A stretch of DNA of 64,000 bases from Spirochaetota bacterium (GCA_023438065.1 JAEXRH010000013.1:1-64000), one strand, 5' to 3'. Shown: positions 50,555-60,247, numbered from the stretch's first letter. Notes: generated by a model not told the origin, from the sequence alone. Numbers and translations: made by a program.

Positions 50555-53296
50555 CTACCGTAAATCTTCGACGTAGCCGGAGAGTTTTGCAATGCGCCGG
50601 CGCATCTCGGAGAGCTTTTCGCGCTCGGCCGCGACGACCTCGGCCGGTGCGTTCGCCACGAAGGCCGCGTTCGAGAGTTTCCCCTCGAGTCGCGCGGCGT
50701 TCTGGCCTTCCTTCTCGATCTCCTTCTGGAAGCGCGCGGAAAGCTCGAGCGGGTTCACTCCCTCGCCGATGACGACGAAGGCCTCGTAGCCCTTCCCGAC
50801 CGTGCCGATCGCGCCCTTCGGGCGATTGGCGGGCGACGCGATGAACTCGACGTCCGAAAGACCGGCGAGCATCCTGACGACGTCGGTTTTCTCGCGCGCG
50901 GCCTCGGCGTCCGAATCCTTCTCGACGAAAAGGGCGACCCGGATCTTGAGCGCGGGGTCGATGCCGCACTCGGCGCGGAGCGCGCGAACCGACCGGACGA
51001 TGTCCTGGAGCGCGGAAAAACGCGCCTCGGCCCGCTCGTCCTTCCGGTCGGGGCTCGGCTCGGGGTAGCGCGCGTCGATGAGCATGCACGACCGCTTTCC
51101 GGTTCCGGCGGTCCTCGCGTCGCGCGGGGCGCAGGTTTCGGGAAGGAAGCCGTAGATCTCCTCGGTCACGAACGGGAGATACGGATGGAGGAGCCGGAGC
51201 GATTCCTCGAGAACCGAGAGGAGCACCGACACGGCGCGATCCTTCTCGGCGTCGTCCCCGTTCTTGAACGAGAGCTTCGAGGCTTCTACGTACCAGTCGC
51301 AGAAGTCGTTCCAGAAGAACTCGTAGAGCGCCTGGGCTCCGTCGTTATAGCGGTAGCTCTCGAGCGCGCTTCGGCAGGTGGCCGCGGCGGCGTCGAGGCG
51401 GTGGTAGATCCAGCGGTCGAGCTCGTTAAGGGCGTCGCGGGGCACTTCCACGATCTCGCGGCCCTCGAGGTTTCCGAGGATGTAGCGCGAGGCGTTCCAT
51501 ATCTTGTTCGCGAAGCGCGAGCCCATCTTGAAGGATTCCTTGTCGACGAGGATGTCCTGGCCTTGCGCGCACATGAACGCGAGGGTGAACTTGAGCGCGT
51601 CCGCGCCGTACTCGCCGACGATCTCGAGGGGATCGATGCCGTTCCCGAGGGACTTCGACATCTTGCGGCCCTGCTTGTCGCGCACGAGGCCGTGGATGTA
51701 GATGTCGCGGAACGGGACCTCGCCGGTGAATTCGAGACCGGCCATGATCATGCGCGAGACCCAGAAAAAGATGATGTCGTACGCGGTGACGAGCGCGGTC
51801 GTCGGGTAGAAAGCTTTCAGGTCGGCGGTCTTCTCGGGCCAGCCGAGGGTCGAAAAGGGCCAGAGCCAGCTCGAGAACCAGGTGTCGAGGACGTCCGGAT
51901 CCTGATGAATCTTCGCGGAGCCGCACTTCGGGCAGGAAGCGGGATCGTCGCGGGAAACGATCGTCTCGCCGCAGGCGTCGCAGTACCACACCGGGATGCG
52001 GTGACCCCACCACAGCTGCCTCGAGATGCACCAGTCGCGGATGTTCTCCATCCAGTGCGAGTAGGTGTTCTCCCACTTCTGGGGATAGAAGCGGATCTCG
52101 CCCTTCTTCCAGGCCGCGAGCGCCTTGTCGGCGAGCGGGCGCATCTTCACGAACCACTGGTCGGAAAGATACGGCTCGACGACGGTATTGCAGCGGTAGC
52201 ACTTGCCGACCGCGTGGGTGATCTTCTTTTCTTCCTTGTACAAGCCGAGGGCGGTGAGGTCCTCGATGACGGCCTTCCGCGCGACCGGGCACTTCATTCC
52301 GCGATACTTCTCGGGTACGTTCCCGTTGAGGGTGCCGTCGGGATTGAGGATGTTGATGACGGGAAGGTTCTGGCGCTTGGCGACCTCCCAGTCGTTCGGG
52401 TCGTGGGCCGGGGTGATCTTGACCATGCCGGTACCGAACGCGCGGTCGACGTAGGAGTCGGCGACGATCGGGATCGAGCGGCCGGTGAGCGGGAGCAAGA
52501 CCCGCTTCCCGACCAGGGCGGCGTAACGCTCGTCCTCGGGATTGACGGCGACCGCGGTATCGCCGAGGAGGGTCTCGGGGCGCGTGGTCGCGATCTCGAT
52601 CCGGGTCGTGCCGTCGCCGAGCGCGCAACCGTCGAGCTCGTACCAGATATGGTACATGGCCCCGTTCGTGTCCTCGTGCTCGACCTCGTCGTCGGCGAGC
52701 GCGGTGCCGCAGCTCGTGCACCAGTTGACGAGATAGTTCCCGCGATAGACGAGATCGCGCTCGTAGAGGGTGACGAACACCTCGCGGACGGCGCGCGAAA
52801 GCCCGTCGTCGAGGGTAAAGCGCTCGCGCGACCAGTCGACGCTCGCGCCGATCTTCTTGAGCTGGTTGGTGATGATCGCGTGGTGCTCGTTCTTGACCTC
52901 CCACGTTTTCTTCACGAAGGCCTCGCGGCCGAGATCGTGCCGGCTCTTCCCTTCCTTCTTGAGCCGCTTCTCGACGACGTTCTGCGTCGCGATTCCCGCG
53001 TGGTCGGTGCCGGGAACCCACAGGGTCGGCTCGCCTTTCATGCGGTGGTAGCGGACGACGATGTCCTGGAGGGAGTTATTGAGCCCGTGTCCCATGTGAA
53101 GGACGCCGGTGACGTTCGGGGGCGGGATGACGACGACGAAGGGCTTGGCGCCATAGGCGGTTCCGGTCGCGCCTGCGGAAGCGTCCGGGCCTGAATCGGA
53201 ACGCGGCTTGAAGTAGCCGTCCTTTTCCCACGCCGCGTAGACGCGGTCCTCGAAATCCTTGGGGTTGTACGCCTTCTCGAGTTCAATTGCCTTCAT
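50555..53296 (-). CDS. valS: Valyl-tRNA synthetase
   Basis: A 913-residue class I synthetase that charges tRNA-Val. It has the HIGH motif in PPPNVTGVLHMGHGLNN, KMSKS in GRKMSKSLGNGIDP, the CP1 editing domain with IEIATTRPETLLGDTAVAV (shown in part), a zinc-ribbon-like CDACGE...CPKCG, and the C-terminal coiled coil (about 850-913) typical of ValRS. Length is normal. A TATAAT box at 53340-53345 lies 43 bases upstream, inside the end of ispH. Confidence 0.98.
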   Translation of the reverse strand: MKAIELEKAYNPKDFEDRVYAAWEKDGYFKPRSDSGPDASAGATGTAYGAKPFVVVIPPPNVTGVLHMGHGLNNSLQDIVVRYHRMKGEPTLWVPGTDHAGIATQNVVEKRLKKEGKSRHDLGREAFVKKTWEVKNEHHAIITNQLKKIGASVDWSRERFTLDDGLSRAVREVFVTLYERDLVYRGNYLVNWCTSCGTALADDEVEHEDTNGAMYHIWYELDGCALGDGTTRIEIATTRPETLLGDTAVAVNPEDERYAALVGKRVLLPLTGRSIPIVADSYVDRAFGTGMVKITPAHDPNDWEVAKRQNLPVINILNPDGTLNGNVPEKYRGMKCPVARKAVIEDLTALGLYKEEKKITHAVGKCYRCNTVVEPYLSDQWFVKMRPLADKALAAWKKGEIRFYPQKWENTYSHWMENIRDWCISRQLWWGHRIPVWYCDACGETIVSRDDPASCPKCGSAKIHQDPDVLDTWFSSWLWPFSTLGWPEKTADLKAFYPTTALVTAYDIIFFWVSRMIMAGLEFTGEVPFRDIYIHGLVRDKQGRKMSKSLGNGIDPLEIVGEYGADALKFTLAFMCAQGQDILVDKESFKMGSRFANKIWNASRYILGNLEGREIVEVPRDALNELDRWIYHRLDAAAATCRSALESYRYNDGAQALYEFFWNDFCDWYVEASKLSFKNGDDAEKDRAVSVLLSVLEESLRLLHPYLPFVTEEIYGFLPETCAPRDARTAGTGKRSCMLIDARYPEPSPDRKDERAEARFSALQDIVRSVRALRAECGIDPALKIRVALFVEKDSDAEAAREKTDVVRMLAGLSDVEFIASPANRPKGAIGTVGKGYEAFVVIGEGVNPLELSARFQKEIEKEGQNAARLEGKLSNAAFVANAPAEVVAAEREKLSEMRRRIAKLSGYVEDLR

Positions 53297-53339
53297 ACGT
53301 CGTCGTTCCTTATGCTCGTTTTCTGTCTGGTTTGGAAAT

Positions 53340-53366
53340 ATTATACCTTTTGGAGCGCTTGTTCAA
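53340..53366 (-). promoter_or_regulatory. Candidate internal promoter of valS
   Basis: A perfect TATAAT (53340-53345) with TTGAAC (53361-53366), spacer 15 bases, which is shorter than optimal. Confidence 0.35.
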
Positions 53367-54201
53367 CCGCGTCGATAACCTCGTCGGGGGTGGAGGCGCC
53401 GGCCGTGATGCCGATCCGCTCGAGCCCGAACGCTTCCTCCGGGATCTCCTCGGGCCGCTCGATGTGCCAGGCCCGGGAACAAAGCGATTTCGCGGTGTTG
53501 AAAAGCCGCTGGGTATTCGCGGAGTTCTTGCCGCCGATCACGATGATCCCGTCCACCTGGCCCGAGAGCGCCTCGAGCGCGTTCTGGCGCTCGAGGGTCG
53601 CGGGACATATCGTGTTGAACACCGCGAGTTCCGGGATGCGCGCGGAAAGGGCCTGCGCGATCTCGTCGTACTCGGATTGCTTTATCGTCGTCTGGCTGAT
53701 GAGGACGGCCTTTTCGGGGTACCGCGAAAGCCGTTCGGCCGCGTCGCGGGATTCGAGCACGATGCATCCCGGCGCGTAGCCGGCGATCCCGGTGATCTCG
53801 CCGTGGTCAAGGTCGCCCGCGAGTATGACGGTGTAGCCCTTCGCGTGCCAGTCCCGGGCGCGCTTCTGGCTCGAGAGGACGCGCGGGCAGGTCGCGTCGA
53901 CGATGTGCGCGTTCCGGCGCTCGAGCTCGATCCGCTCGTTCGGGGGAATCCCGTGCGCGCGGATGACGACCGACGCCCCGTGGAAATCCTCCGGCAGCGG
54001 GACGCCGCCCGAGCCGATGACCACCACCCCGGCGCGCTCGAGCCGCTCGAGCGCGGAAGGATTGTGTATGAGCGGACCGTAGGTGTAAACGGGCCTGACG
54101 GGATTGTCGAGAAGGGCTTGCTCGGCGGCCTCGACCGCGCGCCTGACGCCCATGCAGTACCCCAGGATGTCGGCCCTGATGATGCGGAGGGTATGACTCA
54201 T
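53341..54201 (-). CDS. ispH: 4-hydroxy-3-methylbut-2-enyl diphosphate reductase
   Basis: A 286-residue Fe-S enzyme, last step of the MEP isoprenoid pathway. Three cluster cysteines are visible in GYCMGVRRAV (Cys16), DATCPRV and NTICPAT, with the RAHGIPP and DLDHGEITG motifs of the active site. Its presence indicates MEP-pathway isoprenoid synthesis. A TACAAT box lies 6 bases before the ATG without a ribosome site, suggesting a leaderless start. It precedes valS by 44 bases. Confidence 0.95.
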   Translation of the reverse strand: MSHTLRIIRADILGYCMGVRRAVEAAEQALLDNPVRPVYTYGPLIHNPSALERLERAGVVVIGSGGVPLPEDFHGASVVIRAHGIPPNERIELERRNAHIVDATCPRVLSSQKRARDWHAKGYTVILAGDLDHGEITGIAGYAPGCIVLESRDAAERLSRYPEKAVLISQTTIKQSEYDEIAQALSARIPELAVFNTICPATLERQNALEALSGQVDGIIVIGGKNSANTQRLFNTAKSLCSRAWHIERPEEIPEEAFGLERIGITAGASTPDEVIDAVEQALQKV

Positions 54202-54207
54202 GGCGAC

Positions 54208-54213
54208 ATTGTA
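54208..54213 (-). promoter_or_regulatory. -10 box of ispH, leaderless start
   Basis: TACAAT on the minus strand ends 6 bases before ATG 54201; no good -35 is present (T-run). Confidence 0.4.
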
Positions 54214-54227
54214 CCAGAATCGGCGGA

Positions 54228-54274
54228 TAAAAAAAAACCCCTCGGCGATCTCCCCGTAACGGGAGCGCGAGGGG
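54228..54274 (-). terminator. secDF terminator
   Basis: CCCCTCG (54238-54244) with CGAGGGG (54268-54274) encloses a CTCCCC/GGGAG inner stem; ten A on the plus strand give a T-tract downstream of secF. Confidence 0.75.
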
Positions 54275-54357
54275 CGGTTTCGGCCCCGGTAACGGAAACC
54301 GTGCAGGACCTCAGGACCGGCTCGCTGTCGGGCGGCAGCCGATCCCCTGGCGCGAAA

Positions 54358-55602
54358 TCAGACTACCTCGCCGGAGGTAACCGCTTTCGGGGCCTTGGGC
54401 TTCTCGGCCATCATGCCGCCGTCCTTGCGGAAGCGGGCGACGCACGCGATAAAGGCGCTCGCGATGTAGATCGTCGAGTAGACGCCCGACAGCATTCCCA
54501 CGAGGAGGGCCGCGGCGAACGACTTCATGTCGCCGGTCGTGAAGAAGAAGAGCGAGCCGACGGCGAGCATCGTCGCGCACGAGGTGATGATCGTTCGGCC
54601 GAGGATCTCGGTCTGCGCGAGGTTGAGGATGTCGACCATCTTCATGGTCGGGTTGAACTTCATGTTCTCGCGGATGCGGTCGAAGATAACGACCGTGTCG
54701 TTGATCGAGTAGCCGAGGATGGTCAGGATCGCCGCGATGGTCGTCGCGTTGAACTCCATGCGGGTCCACACGATGAAGCCGACCATGATGAGGGCGTCAT
54801 GAAGGATCGCGAGAACGCCGCCGACGGCGAAGTCCCAGCGGAAGCGGATCGCGCAATAGGCCCAGATGAGCACGAGGGTAAGGCCGACGAGCCAGGCGGC
54901 CTGGGAGGCGAGGCCGCGGGAGAAGCGTGAACCCACGTAGTCGGTGCCGATAACCGCGACGGAATCCTCGCCGTAGGCCTCGTTGAGCGCGGCGTTGAGC
55001 CCTTTCCGGAGATTCTGGCTCGCCTGCGGGTCGGACCCGTCATCCTCGAGCCTGATCTGGAAGAACCGTTCCGCCGGGTCGCCGAGTACCTGGAGCGCGG
55101 CGTTGGGGAAGGCGGAGAGCTTGGAGCGAACCTCGTCGGAGGCGATGACCGGCGCGCCTTCCGGTACGTAATGGAACCGGTACGGCGCGTCGCCGAGGCG
55201 CGAAAGCACCTCGGAATCGGGGAACACCGACTTGAGGGAGGTCGACTCGGCCGCGTTGACCGCGACGGACACGCCCTCGATGCCGACGACCGCGCGGGCG
55301 AAGTCCCCGACGGTCGGGAAGGTCGCGTAAGGATAGCTGAAGGACTGGTTGTCGCTGTCGACGCCGGTGACGACCACGGTGAGACCCGAGGAAGACTGGC
55401 TGACGGTGACGCTCTTGGGGCCGTCATAGGTCAGGGAGAACGCGGTCGGCGCAATCCTGACCTTCTCGATGAAACCGGCCTGGAAATCGAGTCCGAGATT
55501 GAAACCCTTCGTAACGTAGCCGAACAGTCCGAACGCGATCAGGGAAACGCTCAGGATGGTCGTGGGAATGAAAAGCGTGCTGAACTTGATTACTTTCTTC
55601 AT
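54358..55602 (-). CDS. secF: Protein translocase subunit SecF
   Basis: A 414-residue RND-like membrane protein that helps SecYEG with proton-motive force. TM1 about 11-30, a large periplasmic domain (about 45-225), then five TMs with the family motifs FVWTR-like GFIVWTRMEFNATTIAAILTILGYSINDTVVIFDRIREN, shown in part as ILTILGYSINDTVVIFD. The periplasmic domain is larger than in Escherichia coli SecF (about 320 residues). ATG overlaps the secD stop by one base (TAATG). Confidence 0.95.
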   Translation of the reverse strand: MKKVIKFSTLFIPTTILSVSLIAFGLFGYVTKGFNLGLDFQAGFIEKVRIAPTAFSLTYDGPKSVTVSQSSSGLTVVVTGVDSDNQSFSYPYATFPTVGDFARAVVGIEGVSVAVNAAESTSLKSVFPDSEVLSRLGDAPYRFHYVPEGAPVIASDEVRSKLSAFPNAALQVLGDPAERFFQIRLEDDGSDPQASQNLRKGLNAALNEAYGEDSVAVIGTDYVGSRFSRGLASQAAWLVGLTLVLIWAYCAIRFRWDFAVGGVLAILHDALIMVGFIVWTRMEFNATTIAAILTILGYSINDTVVIFDRIRENMKFNPTMKMVDILNLAQTEILGRTIITSCATMLAVGSLFFFTTGDMKSFAAALLVGMLSGVYSTIYIASAFIACVARFRKDGGMMAEKPKAPKAVTSGEVV

Positions 55603-57335
55603 TACTTGACCCTCCAGCTGATGCTGACGGTCTTTTTCTTGAACGCGTCAGTGGTGAAATCGAACATGAGATGCGAGACGAAGAGCGCGGTGAACACCGA
55701 GGAGATAACGCCGATCGCGAGGCTGTAGGCGAATCCCTTGATCGACCCGGTTCCGAGCTGAGAGAGGAACGCGGCGGCGATGAAGGTCGTGATGTTCGAG
55801 TCCATGATCGCCCAGAACGCGCGGTCGAAACCGGCCGAGATCGAGGCGGCCCTGCCCTTCTTGAGGCGAAGCTCTTCCTTGATGCGCTCGAAGACGAGAA
55901 CGTTCGCGTCTACGGCCATACCGATCGTCAGGATCATACCCGCGATGCTCGAAAGCGACAGGGTAAGGTTGAGCGCGGAAAGGACGGAGAACATGATGAA
56001 GAAGTTGAGCACCTGGGCGACGACGGCGTTGATGCCCGCGCCCTTGTAATAGAGGAGCATGAAGATGAACACGGCGAGAAGACCGCCGAGGATCGCGTTC
56101 ATGCCCTGCTTGATCGCGGCCTCGCCCATGCTCGCGCCGATGACCTGCTGGTTCTCGAGTTGGAGCGGGACGTTGAGCCAGGCGGTCTTGAGGACGGCCT
56201 TGAGGTTCTCGCCCTCCTCGCGGGAGAAGCCGGAGATCTGGACGTTGCCGGTCGGGATCGCCTCGTTGATGGTCGCGTAGCTCTTGACCTTGTCGTCGGA
56301 GACGATCGCGAGCTGTTTTTTCACGTTATTCGCGGTGAGGTCGGCGAAGATCTTCGTTCCCTCGCCGTCGAGCGAGAAATTGACCGTGGGGCGGCCCATC
56401 GAGTCGGCCTCGGTAACCGCGCTCTGGATGTGCTTGCCCTCGAGCCCGACATCCTTCTTGAGCACGAGGAACCCGGTGCGCTCGTCGAGCCCGTAGGAAT
56501 CCTTCTTGTAAAGCCCGCGAACCATCGTGTCCGGGGGGATGATCGAGGGATCGAGGAGGTTGTAGTCCGCGTCGAAGGTCGCCGTCGGATGCAGGCGGTA
56601 GTAGTCGAGGAACGCGGCGGTCGCGTCCTGGTCGACGATGTGGAAGGCGAGCATGCCCTTACCCATGATGATCGAGTTGATGCGATCGGAGTCGGCGTTG
56701 CCCGGCATCTCGATATAGATGCGGTCTTCGCCCTGCTGGCGGATGACCGGCTCGGAAAGGCCGAACTTGTCGATGCGGCTCGTGAGCGTGTCCATCGCCT
56801 GCTTCATGGCCTCGGCGCGGAAAACGGTCTCGTTGCCGACCTGTTCCTTGTTGTTCGCGACGGCGGCGTCGAGATCCGCCTTGATGATGATGCTCATGCC
56901 GCCCGAGAGGTCGAGGCCGAGCTTGACCGCGCTGCCCTGGGTCTGCTTGATGGCGAGGATGCGGTCGCGATACCCGTTTTCGATGAAGCCCAGGATGTCG
57001 GATTCCGACGGGAAGGCGGCGAGAAGCGAGCGGGCGGTAAAGGTCTCGGGGATTTCCTTGCCCATCGCCTTGTAGTTCTTCTTCGCTTCCTCGACGAGGG
57101 CCGCGAACTTCGGGGCGACCGGATCCTTCTTGTCGGCGCGGGCGTCCGCCATCAGCTGGCGGAGGTCGGCGACCGCGGTGTTACGCGCGTAGTCCTTGAT
57201 CTTTTCGCGGGACCCGAGCGCGAGGGCCTGATCCTGTTTCGGGGTGACATAGTACCATTTTACTGAGGGCCACAGAAAGACAAAGCATCCTGCGAGAACC
57301 GCCAGCACGATTATCAACCGGCTTCGTTTGCTCAT
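55602..57335 (-). CDS. secD: Protein translocase subunit SecD
   Basis: A 577-residue partner of SecF. TM1 about 8-26, periplasmic P1-type domain with GLDLSGGMSIIIKAD and IYIEMPG, then five TMs near the C-terminus with GMILTIGMAVDANVLVFERIKEEL (shown as MILTIGMAVDANVLVFE), the conserved proton-relay region. GGAG lies 7 bases before ATG 57335. Gene order yajC-secD-secF is the usual one. Confidence 0.96.
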   Translation of the reverse strand: MSKRSRLIIVLAVLAGCFVFLWPSVKWYYVTPKQDQALALGSREKIKDYARNTAVADLRQLMADARADKKDPVAPKFAALVEEAKKNYKAMGKEIPETFTARSLLAAFPSESDILGFIENGYRDRILAIKQTQGSAVKLGLDLSGGMSIIIKADLDAAVANNKEQVGNETVFRAEAMKQAMDTLTSRIDKFGLSEPVIRQQGEDRIYIEMPGNADSDRINSIIMGKGMLAFHIVDQDATAAFLDYYRLHPTATFDADYNLLDPSIIPPDTMVRGLYKKDSYGLDERTGFLVLKKDVGLEGKHIQSAVTEADSMGRPTVNFSLDGEGTKIFADLTANNVKKQLAIVSDDKVKSYATINEAIPTGNVQISGFSREEGENLKAVLKTAWLNVPLQLENQQVIGASMGEAAIKQGMNAILGGLLAVFIFMLLYYKGAGINAVVAQVLNFFIMFSVLSALNLTLSLSSIAGMILTIGMAVDANVLVFERIKEELRLKKGRAASISAGFDRAFWAIMDSNITTFIAAAFLSQLGTGSIKGFAYSLAIGVISSVFTALFVSHLMFDFTTDAFKKKTVSISWRVK

Positions 57336-57408
57336 TGTATTACTCCAGACACTTTATGAGAGAAATCCCGGTCCTGAACGGAACCGGGAAATCGCTCGGC
57401 AATGGTGA

Positions 57409-57789
57409 TTATTTCGATTCCGTCGCGGCGGCGTCGCCGGCGTCGGTTTTATCCTTCTTCGATCCCTTGGCGGGCTTATCGGCCTTTTCGTCCCTGAGGA
57501 CCGTCGCGATCGCCGAGCGGCTGAACTCGAGCTTGCAATCGTCGTCGACCTTCACGATTACGGTCGTTTCCTTGGTCTGGGTAACCTCGCCGTGGATGCC
57601 GCCGATGGTGATAACCTTGTCGCCCTTCTTCAGCGCGTTGACCATCTTCTCGGTTTCTTTCTGCTTCTTGTTCTGGGGTCGGATGATGAACAGGTAAAAC
57701 ACCACGAAAACCAAACCCATGGTGATGATGGTGACGAAGGTCCCGCCCTGCTGCTGGGAGCTGACCTGTAAAAAGGGCATGAAATTCAT
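57409..57789 (-). CDS. yajC: Sec translocon accessory protein YajC
   Basis: A 126-residue membrane protein. TM about 18-37 (FVTIITMGLVFVVFYLFII), followed by the signature RPQNKKQKE and the soluble KKGDKVITIGGIHGEVTQ domain. A Lys/Ala/Asp-rich tail (about 100-126) is longer than in many homologues. AAGGAAG precedes the ATG. It forms the operon yajC-secD-secF. Confidence 0.95.
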   Translation of the reverse strand: MNFMPFLQVSSQQQGGTFVTIITMGLVFVVFYLFIIRPQNKKQKETEKMVNALKKGDKVITIGGIHGEVTQTKETTVIVKVDDDCKLEFSRSAIATVLRDEKADKPAKGSKKDKTDAGDAAATESK

Positions 57790-57827
57790 ACGAACACTTC
57801 CTTGGAGCGAAAAATTTCTTTGGTAAG

Positions 57828-57855
57828 GGTATCATAGAGAGCGAAACTCGGTCAA
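57828..57855 (-). promoter_or_regulatory. Candidate yajC-secDF promoter
   Basis: TTGACC (57850-57855), 16-base spacer and GATACC (57828-57833) on the minus strand. Confidence 0.35.
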
Positions 57856-57858
57856 GGT

Positions 57859-57895
57859 TAAAAAAAACCGGCGATTTCCCGAAGGAATCGCCGGT
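57859..57895 (-). terminator. Terminator of the rubredoxin operon
   Basis: A perfect 10-bp stem ACCGGCGATT/AATCGCCGGT with a 9-base loop, then eight T on the minus strand. Confidence 0.85.
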
Positions 57896-57933
57896 CATGC
57901 CGTTTCGTCGTCGTCTGAGCGAAGGCGTCTCCC

Positions 57934-58221
57934 TTACAGGGCGAGCGTCCTCGTGACCGTTACCTTCCCGACCCCGAAAAGCCGGGGAATCGCCTCGGGC
58001 CGATACGAGGATCCGGATACCTTATTATACGCGTCCACCACGAGCGCGAGCTCCCCGGCGCTTCCCGAGTAGAGCGCGGAAGCGGCGGCGGCGCGGAAAA
58101 AACCGGCTTCGCAGAGCTCGGCCGTCGTCATCTTCCCGTACCGCGTGCGCGCGGCGCGATCCACGAGGGCCGCGTTGCCGTCAAAGCCGATCGCGGAGAT
58201 CGCGTCTTCCCTTGCTATCAT
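57934..58221 (-). CDS. Small protein of unknown function
   Basis: A 95-residue soluble protein: IAREDAISAIGFDGNAALVDRAARTRY (shown as REDAISAIGFDGNAAL), then a Gly/Ala-rich helix pair and a basic C-terminal strand VGKVTVTRTLAL. AAAGGGG precedes ATG 58221. It lies 23 bases after the rubredoxin gene and shares its terminator; a redox link is possible but unsupported by motif. Confidence 0.6.
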   Translation of the reverse strand: MIAREDAISAIGFDGNAALVDRAARTRYGKMTTAELCEAGFFRAAAASALYSGSAGELALVVDAYNKVSGSSYRPEAIPRLFGVGKVTVTRTLAL

Positions 58222-58244
58222 GATTCAACCCCTTTGCGATCTGG

Positions 58245-58403
58245 TCACGCTTCGGAGAAGCTGTCCTTTCCCGCGCCGCAAACCGGGCATACCCAGTCAT
58301 CCGGCAAGTCCTCGAACGCCGTTCCCGGCTTGATTCCGTTGTCAGGGTCGCCAACGGCAGGATCGTACTCGTAGCCACAGAGATCGCATACGTATTTCTT
58401 CAT
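58245..58403 (-). CDS. Rubredoxin
   Basis: A 52-residue one-iron electron-transfer protein. The four iron ligands are C6-x2-C9 (CDLCGY) and C39-x2-C42 (CPVCG), with the usual YEYDP and FEDLPDDW motifs between. GAAGGAG precedes ATG 58403. Probable electron donor to a rubredoxin-dependent peroxide or superoxide reductase or oxidoreductase; none is adjacent. Confidence 0.96.
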   Translation of the reverse strand: MKKYVCDLCGYEYDPAVGDPDNGIKPGTAFEDLPDDWVCPVCGAGKDSFSEA

Positions 58404-58441
58404 GGTTCGCTCCTTCACGATGTAGTATACGGGGAAACGTT

Positions 58442-60247
58442 TCAGCGGGCAAGCATTTCGTCGAGCTTTACGAGTTCCTGCGCGTACTGGCGATTCGCCG
58501 GGTCGAGGGCGATCACCTGCTTGAGGTAGTACTGGGCCTTGCGATAGTCGCCCTTGGCGAAATACCAGCCGTACATCGCGTAGAGCGCGTCCCGGTTCCG
58601 GGGGTCGGCGAGCAGGCTCGAGCGAAGCGAGGAAAGACGCGCGTCAGGATCGGAGAGCGTCCGGCTTTCGTAATAATAGAGGATACTTTTGAGCGACGAG
58701 GACGCGGACGGCAAGCGCGCGCCGATGATCGCGCCCGCCTGGGCGAGATCGCCGGTAACGACGAGGGACTCGAGATAGAGGGAGGTTACCTCGTCGGTCG
58801 GGCTCGCCTGATAGAGGGCGCGCGCGAGGGTGACGGCCCTGGTCGGCTGCCCCGCGCCGATGCTGGCGCGCACGAGGAGGACCCTGGACGAATCCCGGGG
58901 CGAGACGGAAACGAGCCGTTCGGCGTGCTTTACCGCGTTCTGCCAGTCGCCGGAGGCGATATAATCGGCGACGAGGAGCGCGAGGGCGCCGGGATTGTTG
59001 GGGGATTTCGCGAGCACGAGGGCTACGAAGTCCCTCCCCCCCTTCTTGTTGATCGTTTGACCGGTCTGATAGCAGACCTCGGCGGAGGCGAGAAGGACGT
59101 CCTCGTCGTCGGAATAGAGCCGTTGGGCGTCCTGGAGAAACACCATCGCGGAAGCGGGGTTGCGGTTCCACTCGCGCACCACGCGCGACCTGAGGAGCAG
59201 GTATTGCTTGTCTTCCTTATTACGCGTCGAGAACGCGTCAAGGAGGGCGTTTGCCTTGAGATAGTCCTTGCGCTCGACGAGGATACGCGCGCGCATCAAA
59301 AGGAAATCGGCGTTGTCGGGCTCGGCCTTGATCGCCTGGAGCACGAAGGGATCGGCGAGCGTCCAGTCCCCGGTCGAGAACGCGGCATCCGCGGCGAGCC
59401 GGGTCATGACGGTCGACTCGGGGTAGCGGGCGAGAAGTTCCTTCGCGACCGCGAGGGCGCGCGTCCCTGCGTCCGCCCTGATAAGGGAGCGGGCATAGGC
59501 GACGCCCGCGGGATAGCACGAGCGGTCGCGCTCCCAGGCCGCGAGAAAGAGCGAGTCGGCGGCCGACTGTTTGCCCTGCCGTTCATAGAGAAGCGCGAGC
59601 AGGTACGGGGGAAGGACCGAACGTTCGTTTCCGGAAGCGGCCTTCCTGAGCGCGGCCTCGGCATCGGCGTAATAATCGCCGGGAATGGTCGTGACGGAGA
59701 GCACGAGCGACGGAAGGACCAACGCGAGGAAGTCCGAGGAACCCGCGCCATAGTCGTAGGCGCCCTGACGGGCGGTCTTGATCGCGCCGATCCAGATACC
59801 GGTTTCGGGTATCGCGGGCGACGACCAGGTAATCCGCTCGAGGGGATAGAGTATCTTCATCATCTCGCTCGCGATCGCGAGCGCGACGCGATTTTGGTCG
59901 GTCATCCCCCGCGGGTCGGCGTTGATCCGCTCGACGGCCTGCCTGATCGAGTCGGGGGAACCGATTTCAAGGAGGGAAAGAACGGCCTGATCGAGCGAGT
60001 TCCGCTTGAGCTTGTCCTTGGACGGGACGGCGAGGATCGTTCCCCCCTGCCCGGACACCGAGGAATCGGTGACGGAGCCGGAATTCCCGGTATCGACCTT
60101 TCCCGAAAGCTCGGCGGCGCCGGTCCCGGCGGATACGCTCGAAGCCAGGTCGGGACTCGCGGGAACGGTCTTGCACGCCGGGAGGAACAGCGCCGTCAGG
60201 CACAGGACGAGCCGGACCCGATACAGCCCGAACCCCCTTCTAACCAT
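58442..60247 (-). CDS. TPR lipoprotein
   Basis: A 601-residue lipoprotein with lipobox LPAC (Cys25) and at least ten TPR-like alpha-hairpins, for example LLARYPESTVMTRLAADAAF (about 275), NADFLLMRARILVERKDYLKANALL (shown as RILVERKDYLKANALL), and AMYGWYFAKGDYRKAQYYLKQ near the end. It is likely a periplasmic scaffold for an envelope complex. It starts inside the last 8 bases of the membrane-protein gene and is followed by the rubredoxin gene after 38 bases. Confidence 0.82.
   Translation of the reverse strand: MVRRGFGLYRVRLVLCLTALFLPACKTVPASPDLASSVSAGTGAAELSGKVDTGNSGSVTDSSVSGQGGTILAVPSKDKLKRNSLDQAVLSLLEIGSPDSIRQAVERINADPRGMTDQNRVALAIASEMMKILYPLERITWSSPAIPETGIWIGAIKTARQGAYDYGAGSSDFLALVLPSLVLSVTTIPGDYYADAEAALRKAASGNERSVLPPYLLALLYERQGKQSAADSLFLAAWERDRSCYPAGVAYARSLIRADAGTRALAVAKELLARYPESTVMTRLAADAAFSTGDWTLADPFVLQAIKAEPDNADFLLMRARILVERKDYLKANALLDAFSTRNKEDKQYLLLRSRVVREWNRNPASAMVFLQDAQRLYSDDEDVLLASAEVCYQTGQTINKKGGRDFVALVLAKSPNNPGALALLVADYIASGDWQNAVKHAERLVSVSPRDSSRVLLVRASIGAGQPTRAVTLARALYQASPTDEVTSLYLESLVVTGDLAQAGAIIGARLPSASSSLKSILYYYESRTLSDPDARLSSLRSSLLADPRNRDALYAMYGWYFAKGDYRKAQYYLKQVIALDPANRQYAQELVKLDEMLAR

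Noticed and set aside
51185..53194. 669-codon plus-strand frame over valS
   Set aside because: Antisense of valS; no domain.
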